This document shows positions 24,437 to 32,712 of a DNA stretch of 64,000 nt, piece after piece. The notes beneath the pieces are model-generated. The model was not told the origin of the DNA and did no database searches. It was given only the letters and a program-made list of their open reading frames with translations. The stretch lies in NCBI RefSeq assembly GCF_002086815.1, contig NZ_MVID01000006.1:1-64000 (forward strand), read 5' to 3'. Both the position numbers and the translations under genes were made by a program. Source of the DNA: Mycolicibacterium parafortuitum. Its GTDB lineage: Bacteria; Actinomycetota; Actinomycetes; Mycobacteriales; Mycobacteriaceae. How positions within the stretch are numbered: the first letter of the stretch is position 1; each line of letters starts with the position of its first letter.

Positions 24437-25219
24437 ATGGACACGCTGCGTGACAAGGTGGCGGTGATCACCGGTGCGGCCAGCGGCATCGGCCGCGCGA
24501 CCGCGGTTTCTCTGGCCGGCCACGGCGCCCGGATCGTCGCCGTCGACCGTAATACCGCCGGAATCACCGCCCTGGCAGACGAACTCGACGCCCTCGCGGT
24601 CACCACCGACGTCGCCGACCCGTCCGCCTTCAACGCCGTCCGCGATCGGGCGCTGTCCCGGTTCGGCCGGGTCGACATCGTCATGAACAACGTCGGCGTG
24701 CTGACCAACGGCCTGCCCCAGGACATTCCCGTGCACGAGTGGCGCCGCATCATCGACATCAACCTGATGTCGGTGGTCTACAGCAATGAGGCGTTCCTGC
24801 CTCTGCTGTTGGAGCAGGGCGAAGGCCACATCGTCACCACCGCGTCGTTCGCCGGGCTGTTCACCTATTCCTACGATCGGATGCCCTATGCGGCGACGAA
24901 AGCCGCCATCGTGCAGATCACCGAGGGGCTGGCGCTGTATCTGCGGCCCAAGAACATCGGTGTCAGCTTGCTGTGCCCGGGGCCGGTGCTGACCGACATC
25001 GCCACCGCGGTACCCACATTCGGCGCCGGAACGGCGCTGCGCACCCCGGGCACCCAGTACGAGCTGCTCGACCCGGCGACGGTCGGTGACCTCGTCGCCG
25101 ATGCGATCCTGCGCAACCGGTTCTTCGTACCGACCCATCCGCACGTCGTCGAGGATCTACGACGCAGGGTCGACGACTGGGACGCCTATCTCGACCACCA
25201 GATTTCGCGTGAATCGTAG
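24437..25219 (+). CDS. Short-chain dehydrogenase/reductase
   Basis: A 260-residue SDR with TGAASGIG near residue 13, NNVG in place of NNAG, Ser in TTASFAG and Tyr/Lys in YAATK. It should act on a hydroxyl or keto group with NAD(P). It follows the secreted hydrolase by 10 bp and precedes the carboxymuconolactone decarboxylase-family gene by 13 bp, so the three may be co-transcribed. The Ala to Val change in NNAG is conservative. The substrate is not apparent. Confidence 0.9.
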   Translation: MDTLRDKVAVITGAASGIGRATAVSLAGHGARIVAVDRNTAGITALADELDALAVTTDVADPSAFNAVRDRALSRFGRVDIVMNNVGVLTNGLPQDIPVHEWRRIIDINLMSVVYSNEAFLPLLLEQGEGHIVTTASFAGLFTYSYDRMPYAATKAAIVQITEGLALYLRPKNIGVSLLCPGPVLTDIATAVPTFGAGTALRTPGTQYELLDPATVGDLVADAILRNRFFVPTHPHVVEDLRRRVDDWDAYLDHQISRES

Positions 25220-25232
25220 TGAAGGAGAACCG

Positions 25233-25616
25233 ATGACCGACAACCGTGCCGAAGGCCTCAAAGTGTTCAAGGAGCTCCTTCCCGGGCTCGTCCCGGATGA
25301 CGCGACGACGCTGCGCGACGACGGTTTCGCCGGTGAGATAGGCGAACTCGGCCTTGAGCATGTCTTCGGCGCGTTGTGGACCCGGCCAGGACTGGATCGG
25401 CGCTCCCGCAGCCTCGTCACCCTCGGCGCGCTGATCGCGCTGCGCGCGGACAACGAACTGAAGTTCCACTTCCCCATCGCGCTGCAGAACGGGCTGACCA
25501 TCGAAGAGCTCGAGGAGGTGCTCTACCACCTCACCGGATACGTCGGGTATCCGGCGGTCAGCAGCGCGAGAGCCGTCGGCCGCGAAGTGCTCCCGCCGCG
25601 CCAGCATCTGACGTGA
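25233..25616 (+). CDS. Carboxymuconolactone decarboxylase-family protein
   Basis: A 127-residue all-helical CMD/AhpD-family protein. It has FGALWTRPGLDRRSRSLVTL, then the conserved His in LKFHFPIALQNGLT and the EELEEVLYHLTGYVGYP segment. True decarboxylases act on 4-carboxymuconolactone. However, the PcaL fusion at 42855-44036 has its own CMD domain, so this free copy probably has another role. There is no CxxC, so it is not an AhpD peroxidase. A GAAGGAG ribosome site fixes the ATG at 25233. It is convergent with the GAF-EAL gene. Confidence 0.87.
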   Translation: MTDNRAEGLKVFKELLPGLVPDDATTLRDDGFAGEIGELGLEHVFGALWTRPGLDRRSRSLVTLGALIALRADNELKFHFPIALQNGLTIEELEEVLYHLTGYVGYPAVSSARAVGREVLPPRQHLT

Positions 25617-25624
25617 GGAACGGC

Positions 25625-26848
25625 CTACGGGCGCGACAGCACGGAGTCGCGTAACGCGGCGACGGACTGTGGCCGGGCCAGGTGATACCCCTGCCCGTAG
25701 CGGATTCCGATGTCGCGCAACAGCTGCATCTGCACATCGCTCTCGATGCCTTCGGCGACGGTCGCCGCGTCGATGTCGCCGGCGAAGTGCGACAGCGCCG
25801 TCGCCAACGCGCGCCTGGCCGGGTCATCCTCGATGCCGATGGTCAGCTCACGGTCGAGTTTGATGATGTCGGGCCGCAGCCGCAGGATCGTCGTCAGCCC
25901 GGCGAAGCCGCTTCCGGCGTCGTCGATGGCTAGTTTGATCCCGTGTCTGCGCACCGGCTCCAGGCTCACGCTGAGCAGCTCGGGCGCAGGCTCGTGCTCG
26001 GTGAGCTCGACGACGAGCTTCTGCGGATAGGCCAGCAGCACCTGCTGCACCTCGGCATCGGCCAGTGCCAGCGGGCTGAGGTTGACGGTGACCGAGTACC
26101 GGTCCGGGATCGCCAGCGCGGCGTCCAACAGACCACGCAGCGCCGTCAACTCCATGTCGACACCACGATTGACCTTGTGCGCCATCATCATCCACACATC
26201 GGGGGTCCGCACGGGTTCGCTGGCGAACCGGCTCAGCCCTTCGAAAGCCACGACCTGCCCGGTGGCGAGCTCGACGATCGGCTGGAACACCGGATCGATG
26301 CGCCCGTGCCGCAGGACCTCATCGATGACCCGTTCCAGTTCGTCACGCTCGGACAGTTCGGGGAGCACCACCGACGCGAGGAAGTCGGCGGCCGCGCGGT
26401 TGTGGCTCGGCGCGGCCGTGGAGTGCAGCAGATTATTCAGCAGCGTGGCGAGTTGGGCGTTCGAGTTGATCAACACCCCGAGGAATTCGGTGATCGACAA
26501 GATGGGTTCGACATTGGCCGGATCGAACGCGTAGGGCGTCGGAGCGACGACCGACAACGTGCCGATGGCCGCGCCCGCGTTCATCAGGGGGATGGACAGA
26601 CAACTGCGGACCCCGAGCCGCTCGCTGATCGCGCGCACCTGCGGGGTCAACCGGGGGTCGGTGGCGGTGTCGCCGATGATCTCGGACTTGCCCGACTCCA
26701 GGGGGTAGACCTGGAAGGTGTCCGCGACCGGCACCACCCGACCCCGGATCGCACCCGTGTCACCGTGCGTGGCAAGGACTTCGAGGAATCCGCCCGCAGT
26801 CCTCAACGCGACCGAGGCGCCGGATGCGTTCGGTATCCGCGCGCACAC
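25625..26848 (-). CDS. GAF-EAL cyclic-di-GMP phosphodiesterase
   Basis: At least 407 residues. Residues ~1-140 are a GAF sensor and ~150-400 an EAL domain. The EAL metal and substrate residues look intact: AFEGLSRF, Asn in VNLSP, Glu in VELTE, IDDAGSG, Lys in IKLDREL, Glu in AEGIES and Gln in YGQGYHLARP. It should hydrolyse c-di-GMP to pGpG. There is no GGDEF. Position 26848 is the first usual start (GTG), but coding-like sequence (DLVRELIASIDPQSLLQRIV) that would form the first GAF helix continues in frame to about 26930 without ATG, GTG or TTG. The true start may be a rare codon. It lies behind the GntR gene on the same strand. Confidence 0.85.
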   Translation of the reverse strand: MCARIPNASGASVALRTAGGFLEVLATHGDTGAIRGRVVPVADTFQVYPLESGKSEIIGDTATDPRLTPQVRAISERLGVRSCLSIPLMNAGAAIGTLSVVAPTPYAFDPANVEPILSITEFLGVLINSNAQLATLLNNLLHSTAAPSHNRAAADFLASVVLPELSERDELERVIDEVLRHGRIDPVFQPIVELATGQVVAFEGLSRFASEPVRTPDVWMMMAHKVNRGVDMELTALRGLLDAALAIPDRYSVTVNLSPLALADAEVQQVLLAYPQKLVVELTEHEPAPELLSVSLEPVRRHGIKLAIDDAGSGFAGLTTILRLRPDIIKLDRELTIGIEDDPARRALATALSHFAGDIDAATVAEGIESDVQMQLLRDIGIRYGQGYHLARPQSVAALRDSVLSRP

Positions 26849-26930
26849 CTGCTCGACGATCCGCTGAAGCAGCGACTGCGGGTCGATGGAGGCGATGAGT
26901 TCGCGGACGAGGTCCCGTATGCGCTGGGGC

Positions 26931-27650
26931 TCAGTCGCCGGCGCGTATCAGTGCGACGTCCGACACCAATCGGATGTGATCGGCCATCGCCTGGGCCGCG
27001 CCGACGGAGTCCTGCCGGCGTACCGCCTCGGCAATGCGCTTGTGCCCTTCCAGCGACGCCCGCGGACGGTCCTGTTGGGACAGCGACTCGATGCGTGTTT
27101 CCCTTACCAGACCGGAGATCTCGTGCATCAGCTTCGCCAGCAGCGACGAGTGCGCCGCCGCGGTGATCGCCTCGTGGAACATCTCGTCCCCGACCACCCC
27201 ACGGTCGCCGGCCTCGACCTCTTCCTCCATCTTCGCGATCGCCGCGTCGATGGCGGCCATTTCGGCGTCGCTGCGCCGCGCCGCGGCCAGGCCCGCCAGC
27301 TTGACCTCCAGCGCTTCGCGCGCCTCGATGATGTCCGGGATGCGGTCAGCGTGTTCGCGCAGCGCCTTGATCGCGCGCTCCTCGGTCGGCCGCCGGATCA
27401 GGATCGCGCCGTCGCCGTGGCGCACCGACAGCACCCCCTGGACCTCGAGCGCGACCAGTGCCTGACTCAGCGATGCCCGGCTCACCCCGAGTTTCGCGGC
27501 GAGCTCACGCTCTGCGGGCAGCCGGCCCCCGGGGGTCATCGCGTTGTCGGCGATGTACGCACACAGCTGCTCGACGATGACCTCGTAGAGGCGAGGCCGG
27601 GTCACCGGACGCAGTTGCTCAACCACTAACTCACCTACTCTCTGAGCCAT
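26931..27650 (-). CDS. GntR-family regulator, FadR (FCD) type
   Basis: A 239-residue regulator. The N-terminal winged helix contains GGRLPAERELAAKLGVSRASLSQALVAL and the wing VLSVRHGDGAILI. The C-terminal FCD helical bundle has the usual metal/ligand pattern (EAREALE, DEMFHEAI, GHKRIAEAV). It probably represses the divergent matC unit and the CoA-transferase operon, whose promoters share a palindrome, and releases DNA on binding a small carboxylate. A further 10-bp palindrome lies 3 nt upstream of its own ATG, suggesting autoregulation. Confidence 0.92.
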   Translation of the reverse strand: MAQRVGELVVEQLRPVTRPRLYEVIVEQLCAYIADNAMTPGGRLPAERELAAKLGVSRASLSQALVALEVQGVLSVRHGDGAILIRRPTEERAIKALREHADRIPDIIEAREALEVKLAGLAAARRSDAEMAAIDAAIAKMEEEVEAGDRGVVGDEMFHEAITAAAHSSLLAKLMHEISGLVRETRIESLSQQDRPRASLEGHKRIAEAVRRQDSVGAAQAMADHIRLVSDVALIRAGD

Positions 27651-27652
27651 TT

Positions 27653-27662
27653 GCTGGCCAGC
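27653..27662. promoter_or_regulatory. Palindrome GCTGGCCAGC at gntR start
   Basis: A perfect 10-bp palindrome 3 nt before the gntR ATG. It shares the TGG/CCA halves of the downstream operators but lacks their 5-bp spacer. It is a possible autoregulatory site. Confidence 0.3.
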
Positions 27663-27701
27663 CTACCGCCGACCCCCGGGTATTACGGATCACATTCCCT
27701 G

Positions 27702-27730
27702 TTGACAGTGAGCCACCCCACTGGTGTACT
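27702..27730 (+). promoter_or_regulatory. Sigma-A-type promoter of matC
   Basis: The -35 TTGACA is at 27702-27707 and the -10 TGTACT at 27725-27730, with a 17-bp spacer. The -10 box overlaps the candidate GntR operator. The start codon at 27782 follows with a GGAGA ribosome site. Confidence 0.65.
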
Positions 27731-27743
27731 GGCTAGGCCAGTA
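27727..27743. promoter_or_regulatory. Candidate GntR operator TACTGG-CTAGG-CCAGTA
   Basis: A perfect 6-5-6 palindrome placed over the -10 box and start point of matC. Bases 27730-27744 (TGGCTAGGCCAGTAG) recur unchanged at 29300-29314. Position and symmetry fit repression by the adjacent FadR-type regulator. Confidence 0.65.
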
Positions 27744-27781
27744 GTCCACTGGTGAGGACTCACGGATATCCGGAGACAGCC

Positions 27782-29158
27782 ATGCCGCTTGAGCTCATAC
27801 CAATCCTCGCCCTGATCGCGATGTTCATCTGCGCGACGCTGTTGCCCATCAACATGGGCACCCTGGGCTTTGTCGCCGCCTTCCTGGTCGGCACCCTCGC
27901 CGTCGGGATGAGCACCGACGACATCATCGCCGGATTCCCCAGCGACCTGTTCCTGACCTTGGTCGGCGTCACGTACCTATTCGCGATCGCGCAGAACAAC
28001 GGCACGGTCGACCTGATGGTCCGCGGCGCTCTCCAGCTGGTCCGCGGGCGGGTGACGTTCATCCCGTGGGTGATGTTCGGCATCACCGCGGTGCTGACCG
28101 CCCTGGGCGCACTCGGCCCGGCCGCGGTCGCGATCATCGCGCCCATCGCGCTGACCTTCGCCAAGCGATACAAGATCAACGCCCTGCTGATGGGCATGAT
28201 GGTGATCCACGGGGCGCAGGCCGGCGGCTTCTCCCCGATCAGCATCTACGGCGTCACCGTCAACAACATCGCCGAGAAGGCGGGTCTGGTGAACAGTCCG
28301 TTGACCCTGTTCCTGGGCAGCCTGTTCTTCAACGCCGGGATCGGCATCCTGCTGTTCGCATTCCTCGGCGGCCGCAAGCTGCTGGGACGAACCACCCGCG
28401 ACCACGTCGACGACGAGGCTGACGGCGGATCCGGACCCACGCCGCACGGCGCGCACCGGCCGGGCGATCCCCCGGTGTTCTCCGGCCACGGCACCGGCGC
28501 ATCCGCGGCCACCCTGGTGGCCCCGCCGAACACCGCACTGAGCCCATTGCCCCGTCGCACGGTGTCATTCGACCAGGTGTTGACCCTTGTCGGGCTCGCG
28601 GCCCTGGCACTGTTCTCACTGATCCTGGACCTCGACATCGGCTTCGTGTCGATGACGGTGGCCGCGGTGCTGGCACTGGCCTCCCCGAAGGCCCAGAAAG
28701 GTGCGGTCTCCCAGATCAGTTGGTCCACCGTCCTTCTCATCGGCGGAGTGCTCACGTTCGTCGGGGTGCTGCAGGAAGCGGGCAGCGTCGAGTGGGTCGG
28801 CAACGGGGTCGCCAGCATCGGCATGCCCCTGCTGGTCGCGCTGCTGCTGTGCTACCTCGGCGCGATCGTGTCGGCATTCGCATCCTCGGTGGCCATTCTC
28901 GGTGCCACCATTCCGCTCGCGGTGCCGTTGCTGCTCGCCGGCGAAATCGGTCCGGTCGGCGTAATCGTCGCGCTCGCAATCGCTTCCACGATCGTCGATG
29001 TCAGTCCGTTCTCGACCAACGGGGCGCTGGTGCTGGCCAATGCCCAAGGGGTGGACCGCGACAAGTTCTACAAACAGATCCTCAAGTACAGCGCGCTCGT
29101 CGTCGCCATCGGGCCGCTGGTTGCCTGGGCCGTGCTGGTGGCGCCCGGCTGGCTCTGA
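27782..29158 (+). CDS. matC: MatC-type dicarboxylate (malonate) carrier
   Basis: A 458-residue polytopic membrane protein of the dicarboxylate carrier MatC family. The N-terminal ~150 residues are the MatC_N region: IPILALIAMFICATLLPINM, then AGFPSDLFLTLVGVTYLFAIA and GALGPAAVAIIAPIAL. A cytosolic hydrophilic loop (~residues 210-265) divides two sets of about five to six helices. The family imports malonate or other short dicarboxylates. The ATG at 27782 follows GGAGA; a GTG at 27752 is less likely. Its promoter carries the GntR palindrome and a strong terminator follows at 29170. The CoA-transferase and carboxyltransferase downstream fit intracellular use of the imported acid. Confidence 0.85.
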   Translation: MPLELIPILALIAMFICATLLPINMGTLGFVAAFLVGTLAVGMSTDDIIAGFPSDLFLTLVGVTYLFAIAQNNGTVDLMVRGALQLVRGRVTFIPWVMFGITAVLTALGALGPAAVAIIAPIALTFAKRYKINALLMGMMVIHGAQAGGFSPISIYGVTVNNIAEKAGLVNSPLTLFLGSLFFNAGIGILLFAFLGGRKLLGRTTRDHVDDEADGGSGPTPHGAHRPGDPPVFSGHGTGASAATLVAPPNTALSPLPRRTVSFDQVLTLVGLAALALFSLILDLDIGFVSMTVAAVLALASPKAQKGAVSQISWSTVLLIGGVLTFVGVLQEAGSVEWVGNGVASIGMPLLVALLLCYLGAIVSAFASSVAILGATIPLAVPLLLAGEIGPVGVIVALAIASTIVDVSPFSTNGALVLANAQGVDRDKFYKQILKYSALVVAIGPLVAWAVLVAPGWL

Positions 29159-29169
29159 CAGCACTCGTA

Positions 29170-29214
29170 CCTGTGGCGTGCGCGATCTGAGATCGCGCAC
29201 GCCACAGGCATTTT
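29170..29214 (+). terminator. Rho-independent terminator after matC
   Basis: Bases 29170-29188 are perfectly complementary to 29190-29208, giving a long GC-rich stem (about 17 usable base pairs). TTTT follows at 29211-29214. It lies 11 nt after the matC stop and separates matC from the CoA-transferase unit. Confidence 0.85.
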
Positions 29215-29296
29215 CGCGCACGGCCGCAGTGGCGTAAGTCATACCCGAGAGATCGGCGTGAACCGTTGACACCCCCACGGCCCGGCTGCTTTCCTA

Positions 29297-29313
29297 AATT
29301 GGCTAGGCCAGTA
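29297..29313. promoter_or_regulatory. Second GntR operator copy before CoA-transferase
   Basis: AATTGG-CTAGG-CCAGTA has the same right half and centre as the matC operator and a degenerate left half. A TTGACA at 29266-29271 lies upstream. The site ends 29 nt before the ATG at 29343, so both units are probably controlled together. Confidence 0.6.
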
Positions 29314-29342
29314 GGCCACCATTCCAATCCGAGGTGACGCCC

Positions 29343-30566
29343 ATGACGATCTCGACACATCCCGCCCCTCCTCCCGACTCGTCCGGCCCCCTGGCAGGGC
29401 TTGTCGTCGTGGACCTGACCCGCGCGCTCGCCGGCCCGCACGCCGCGATGATGCTCGGCGACCTCGGCGCCGAGGTGATCAAGGTGGAGAATCCCGACGG
29501 CGGTGACGACACCCGCGGCTGGGGTCCGCCCTTCGTCGAACCCGACGATGGCACAAGGGAATCCACGTACTTCCTGTGCGCGAACCGCAACAAGAAGTCC
29601 GTCACACTCGACCTCAAGACCGCCGACGGCAAGACCGCGCTGGCCCGGCTGCTCACGCGGGCGGACGTGCTGATGGAGAACTTCCGCCCCGGTGTCCTCG
29701 ACCGGCTCGGATTCTCCGCGTCACGGCTGGAGGAACTCAATCCCGGGCTGGTGACGCTGTCGATCAGCGGGTTCGGCCACGACGGACCGGAGGCCGGGCG
29801 CGCAGGATACGACCAGATCGCCCAAGGCGAAGCCGGATTGATGTCGGTGACGGGCTCGGGTCCGCACGACATGCAGCGGGTCGGGGTGCCGATCGCCGAT
29901 CTACTCGCCGGAATGTACGGCGCGTTCGGTGTTTTGGCGGCGTTGCACGAACGGCAGCGCACCGGGCGCGGCCAGGTGGTCCGCGCGTCGCTGTTGGCCG
30001 CTGTCGTCGGCGTGCACGCGTTCCAGGGCACCAAATGGACGGTCGCCGGACAGGTCGGTGAGGCCACCGGCAATCACCATCCGTCCATCAGCCCCTACGG
30101 CTTGTTCGACACCGCCGATGGCGCTGTGCAGATCGCAGTCGGCAGCGAGGGGCTGTGGCAGCGGTTCTGCACCGGCTTCGGCCTCGACGCGACCGCGCCG
30201 GGGATGGCGACCAACCCGGACCGGGTCACGAATCAGAAGCAGGTCCGCGACCTCGTGCAGAGCGTCTTCACCCTGTACGGCACCGAGGAACTGCTGTCCA
30301 GGCTCGACGAGATCGGGGTGCCGGCAGGCCGGATCCGTTCCCTCCGAGAGGTCTACGAGTGGGAGCAGACCCGGTCGCAGGGTCTGCTCATCCAGGTCGA
30401 GCACGACACCCTCGGACCCATCGAATTGCCAGGTCCGCCTTTGCGGTTCTTCGATGCGGGCGGCACGGAACGCACCCGCACCGCGCATTCGGCTCCCCCG
30501 GTGCTGGGTGCCCACAACCACCTTCTCGCCCACCGTCTCGCCGAGGCCGGGACGGTGCGGCGATGA
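29343..30566 (+). CDS. CaiB/BaiF class III CoA-transferase
   Basis: A 407-residue family III CoA-transferase, which moves CoA between carboxylic acids through an aspartyl intermediate. It has LAGLVVVDLTRALAGPHA at the N-terminus, GDLGAEVIKVENP, and the catalytic Asp157 in AGYDQIAQGE. The C-terminal DEIGVPAGRIRSLREV segment is typical. The ATG at 29343 with GAGG upstream was chosen; a GTG at 29334 would add three residues. It overlaps the carboxyltransferase gene by 4 bp (ATGA). With a MatC carrier next door it may form malonyl-CoA or a related diacid-CoA, replacing a MatB-type ligase. That is inference. Confidence 0.9.
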   Translation: MTISTHPAPPPDSSGPLAGLVVVDLTRALAGPHAAMMLGDLGAEVIKVENPDGGDDTRGWGPPFVEPDDGTRESTYFLCANRNKKSVTLDLKTADGKTALARLLTRADVLMENFRPGVLDRLGFSASRLEELNPGLVTLSISGFGHDGPEAGRAGYDQIAQGEAGLMSVTGSGPHDMQRVGVPIADLLAGMYGAFGVLAALHERQRTGRGQVVRASLLAAVVGVHAFQGTKWTVAGQVGEATGNHHPSISPYGLFDTADGAVQIAVGSEGLWQRFCTGFGLDATAPGMATNPDRVTNQKQVRDLVQSVFTLYGTEELLSRLDEIGVPAGRIRSLREVYEWEQTRSQGLLIQVEHDTLGPIELPGPPLRFFDAGGTERTRTAHSAPPVLGAHNHLLAHRLAEAGTVRR

Positions 30567-32065
30567 GCGGCATCAGCGCTTCGGCACTACTCGACGTGCT
30601 GATCGATCCGGGCTCATGGGAGTCCTGGGACGCCCCCGTCATCGACCCGGCCGGCGACGGCCGCTATCTCGAGGAACTGTGCAGGGCCCGCGCGAGGACC
30701 GGCTCGGACGAGGCGGTGCTGACCGGCGCTGCCGACATCCGCGGCCATCGGGTCGCAGTTCTGCTGTGCGACTTCGGTTTTCTCGGCGGCTCGATCGGCG
30801 TCGCGGCCGGCGACCGACTCGCCGCCGCCGTCCGGCGCGCAACCTCCGAGCGGCTGCCGGTGCTCGCACTGCCGACCTCGGGTGGCACCCGGATGCAGGA
30901 GGGCACATCGGCGTTCCTGCAGATGGTCAAGATCACCGCGGCGGTGGTCGACCACAAGGCCGCTCATCTGCCCTACCTGGTGTACCTGCGCGATCCCACG
31001 ACCGGCGGCGTGTTCGCGTCCTGGGGATCGCTGGGACACGTCACGTTCGCCGAACCCGGGGCACTCGTGGGGTTCCTCGGCCCCCGGGTGTACGAGGCGT
31101 TGTACGGCGCTCCGTTTCCTCCCGGAGTTCAGACCTCGGAGAACCTGCAGGACCACGGAATCGTCGATGCCGTGCTGGAACCGGCCGACCTCGCCGATGC
31201 CGTCGACCGCATCCTCGGCATCCTCACCCCCGCGCCACAGACGAAGGACGGCGCGGGCGCGGTGGACGAAGGCCTCGACCTGCCGGCATGGCATTCGGTC
31301 GTCGCGTCGCGCCGTGCCGACCGGCCGGGCGTCCAGCAGCTTCTGCGACACGCTGCCGGTGATGCGGTGATGCTCAACGGAACCGGCCACGGCGAGAGGG
31401 ACGCGGGAATCGTGCTGGCGATAACCAGATTCGGCGGCTTGCCGTGCATCCTCGTCGGGCAGGACCGGGCGTGCCGCACCGGCCCGCTCGGGCCCGCGGC
31501 GCTACGCCAGGCCCGCCGCGGGATGCGTCTGGCCGCCGACCTGGCGGTGCCGCTGGTGACCGTCATCGACACGGCCGGCGCCGCGCTGTCACGGGAGGCC
31601 GAGGAGGGCGCTCTCGCCGGGGAGATCGCCCGCTGCATCGCCGACATGGTGGCTCTGGACGCACCGACCGTGTCCGTCCTTCTCGGTCAGGGCACCGGGG
31701 GCGGCGCGCTGGCTCTGCTTCCGGCCGACCGGATGCTCGCCGCCCAGCACGGCTGGCTGTCCCCGCTTCCGCCGGAGGGCGCCGGCGCCATCCTGTACCA
31801 CGACACCGGCAAGGCGCCGGAAATGGCTGCCGCCCAGCGGATCCGATCGACAGACCTGTACCGCGCCGGCGTCGTCGACCACGTGATCCCTGAACTACCC
31901 GATGCGGTGGCAGAACCCGTGACGTTCTGCCACCGTGTCGGCACGGTGCTGGGACAGACGCTGGCCGAGTTGGCCGAACGCGGCGATGCCGACCGCCGGG
32001 CCGAGCGGGCCCGCCGGTTCGACCGGTTGGGTGACGGCTCCCCGCTTCTCGCTCAGGCGGGATAG
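30563..32065 (+). CDS. Fused carboxyltransferase (AccD-AccA-like)
   Basis: A 500-residue protein with two crotonase-fold carboxyltransferase halves. The N-half (~1-250) is AccD/MdcD-like: DFGFLGGSIGVAAGDRL, LPTSGGTRMQEG and GGVFASWGSLGHVTFAEPGA. The C-half (~270-500) is AccA/MdcE-like: IDTAGAALSREAEEGALAGEIARCI and GQGTGGGALALLPADRML. There is no biotin-carrier or biotin-carboxylase domain, and none is adjacent. The family includes acetyl-CoA carboxylase subunits and decarboxylases such as malonate decarboxylase MdcDE. Its pairing with a CoA-transferase and MatC suggests decarboxylation of a diacid-CoA, but this is a hypothesis. Confidence 0.85.
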   Translation: MSGISASALLDVLIDPGSWESWDAPVIDPAGDGRYLEELCRARARTGSDEAVLTGAADIRGHRVAVLLCDFGFLGGSIGVAAGDRLAAAVRRATSERLPVLALPTSGGTRMQEGTSAFLQMVKITAAVVDHKAAHLPYLVYLRDPTTGGVFASWGSLGHVTFAEPGALVGFLGPRVYEALYGAPFPPGVQTSENLQDHGIVDAVLEPADLADAVDRILGILTPAPQTKDGAGAVDEGLDLPAWHSVVASRRADRPGVQQLLRHAAGDAVMLNGTGHGERDAGIVLAITRFGGLPCILVGQDRACRTGPLGPAALRQARRGMRLAADLAVPLVTVIDTAGAALSREAEEGALAGEIARCIADMVALDAPTVSVLLGQGTGGGALALLPADRMLAAQHGWLSPLPPEGAGAILYHDTGKAPEMAAAQRIRSTDLYRAGVVDHVIPELPDAVAEPVTFCHRVGTVLGQTLAELAERGDADRRAERARRFDRLGDGSPLLAQAG

Positions 32066-32090
32066 GCCGCGACTACCTGGTCGGGGCACC

Positions 32091-32150
32091 CCGAATGTGG
32101 GCCTTAAGTACGCGAATTCTGTGGATTGTGTACATAGGGCCCACATTCGG
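32091..32150. repeat. 13-bp inverted repeat after the carboxyltransferase
   Basis: CCGAATGTGGGCC (32091-32103) and GGCCCACATTCGG (32138-32150) match perfectly across a 34-nt AT-richer centre. It lies between the carboxyltransferase stop and the secreted protein. It may be a terminator stem or a regulator site. Confidence 0.6.
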
Positions 32151-32205
32151 CCGTACCAGTGCATCGAGCGTAACCAGGGGTTGACGCGCATGACACCGTA
32201 GGAGC

Positions 32206-32688
32206 GTGCACGTCGAGAAGATGATCCGCCGAGGCGCCACGATCACCGCTGCCCTCGCCCTGACCACGCTCTCCGGTGCCGTGGCCGGTGCCGAACCGCC
32301 GCCCGGGGCAGACGTGATCGACGACTACCCCGTCGCCGAAGGATCCTTCCGCCCCGGTCCGCCACCGAACTACCACGTGTATTTCCGCACGCCGGACGGC
32401 CTGTTCTGCGGCATCGGGCCCAACGGCGGGCCCATCGGCTGCGACGGCGTTCCGCTGGACGCCCCACCGGGCACCAACCAGACGTTCCTGACCAGCGGCG
32501 CCCCGGCCGAATACCGCTACTCCCCCACGCCGACGTTCACCCAGGACGGTGTCGACGTGCTGCCCGCCGGTCAGCGGCTGGAGAATTGGGGCGCCAGTTG
32601 CGGTGTCGGACATCAGGGCACCGTGACCTGCAAAACCTACGGCGGGCACGGCTTCGCGATCTCCAGCGTCTACGGGCTTCTCTGGTAG
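32206..32688 (+). CDS. Small secreted protein, unknown function
   Basis: A 160-residue exported protein. A signal peptide (MIRRGATITAALALTTLSGAVAGA) is followed by a mature domain with four cysteines (LFCGIGP, GCDG, SCGVG and TCKTY), likely two disulphides, and a C-terminal FAISSVYGLLW. The pattern resembles small secreted actinobacterial proteins of unknown role. GTG 32206 is the longest start; ATG 32221 gives a more typical signal peptide and may be the real one. It is convergent with the TetR gene. Confidence 0.7.
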   Translation: MHVEKMIRRGATITAALALTTLSGAVAGAEPPPGADVIDDYPVAEGSFRPGPPPNYHVYFRTPDGLFCGIGPNGGPIGCDGVPLDAPPGTNQTFLTSGAPAEYRYSPTPTFTQDGVDVLPAGQRLENWGASCGVGHQGTVTCKTYGGHGFAISSVYGLLW

Positions 32689-32712
32689 TCGAAGTGAGGG
32701 CTCATCAGGCGC

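Noticed and set aside
25233..25616. Free CMD protein as the pathway PcaC
   Set aside because: The PcaL fusion at 42855-44036 already has that domain inside the pca operon, and this copy lies 14 kb away in a different context.
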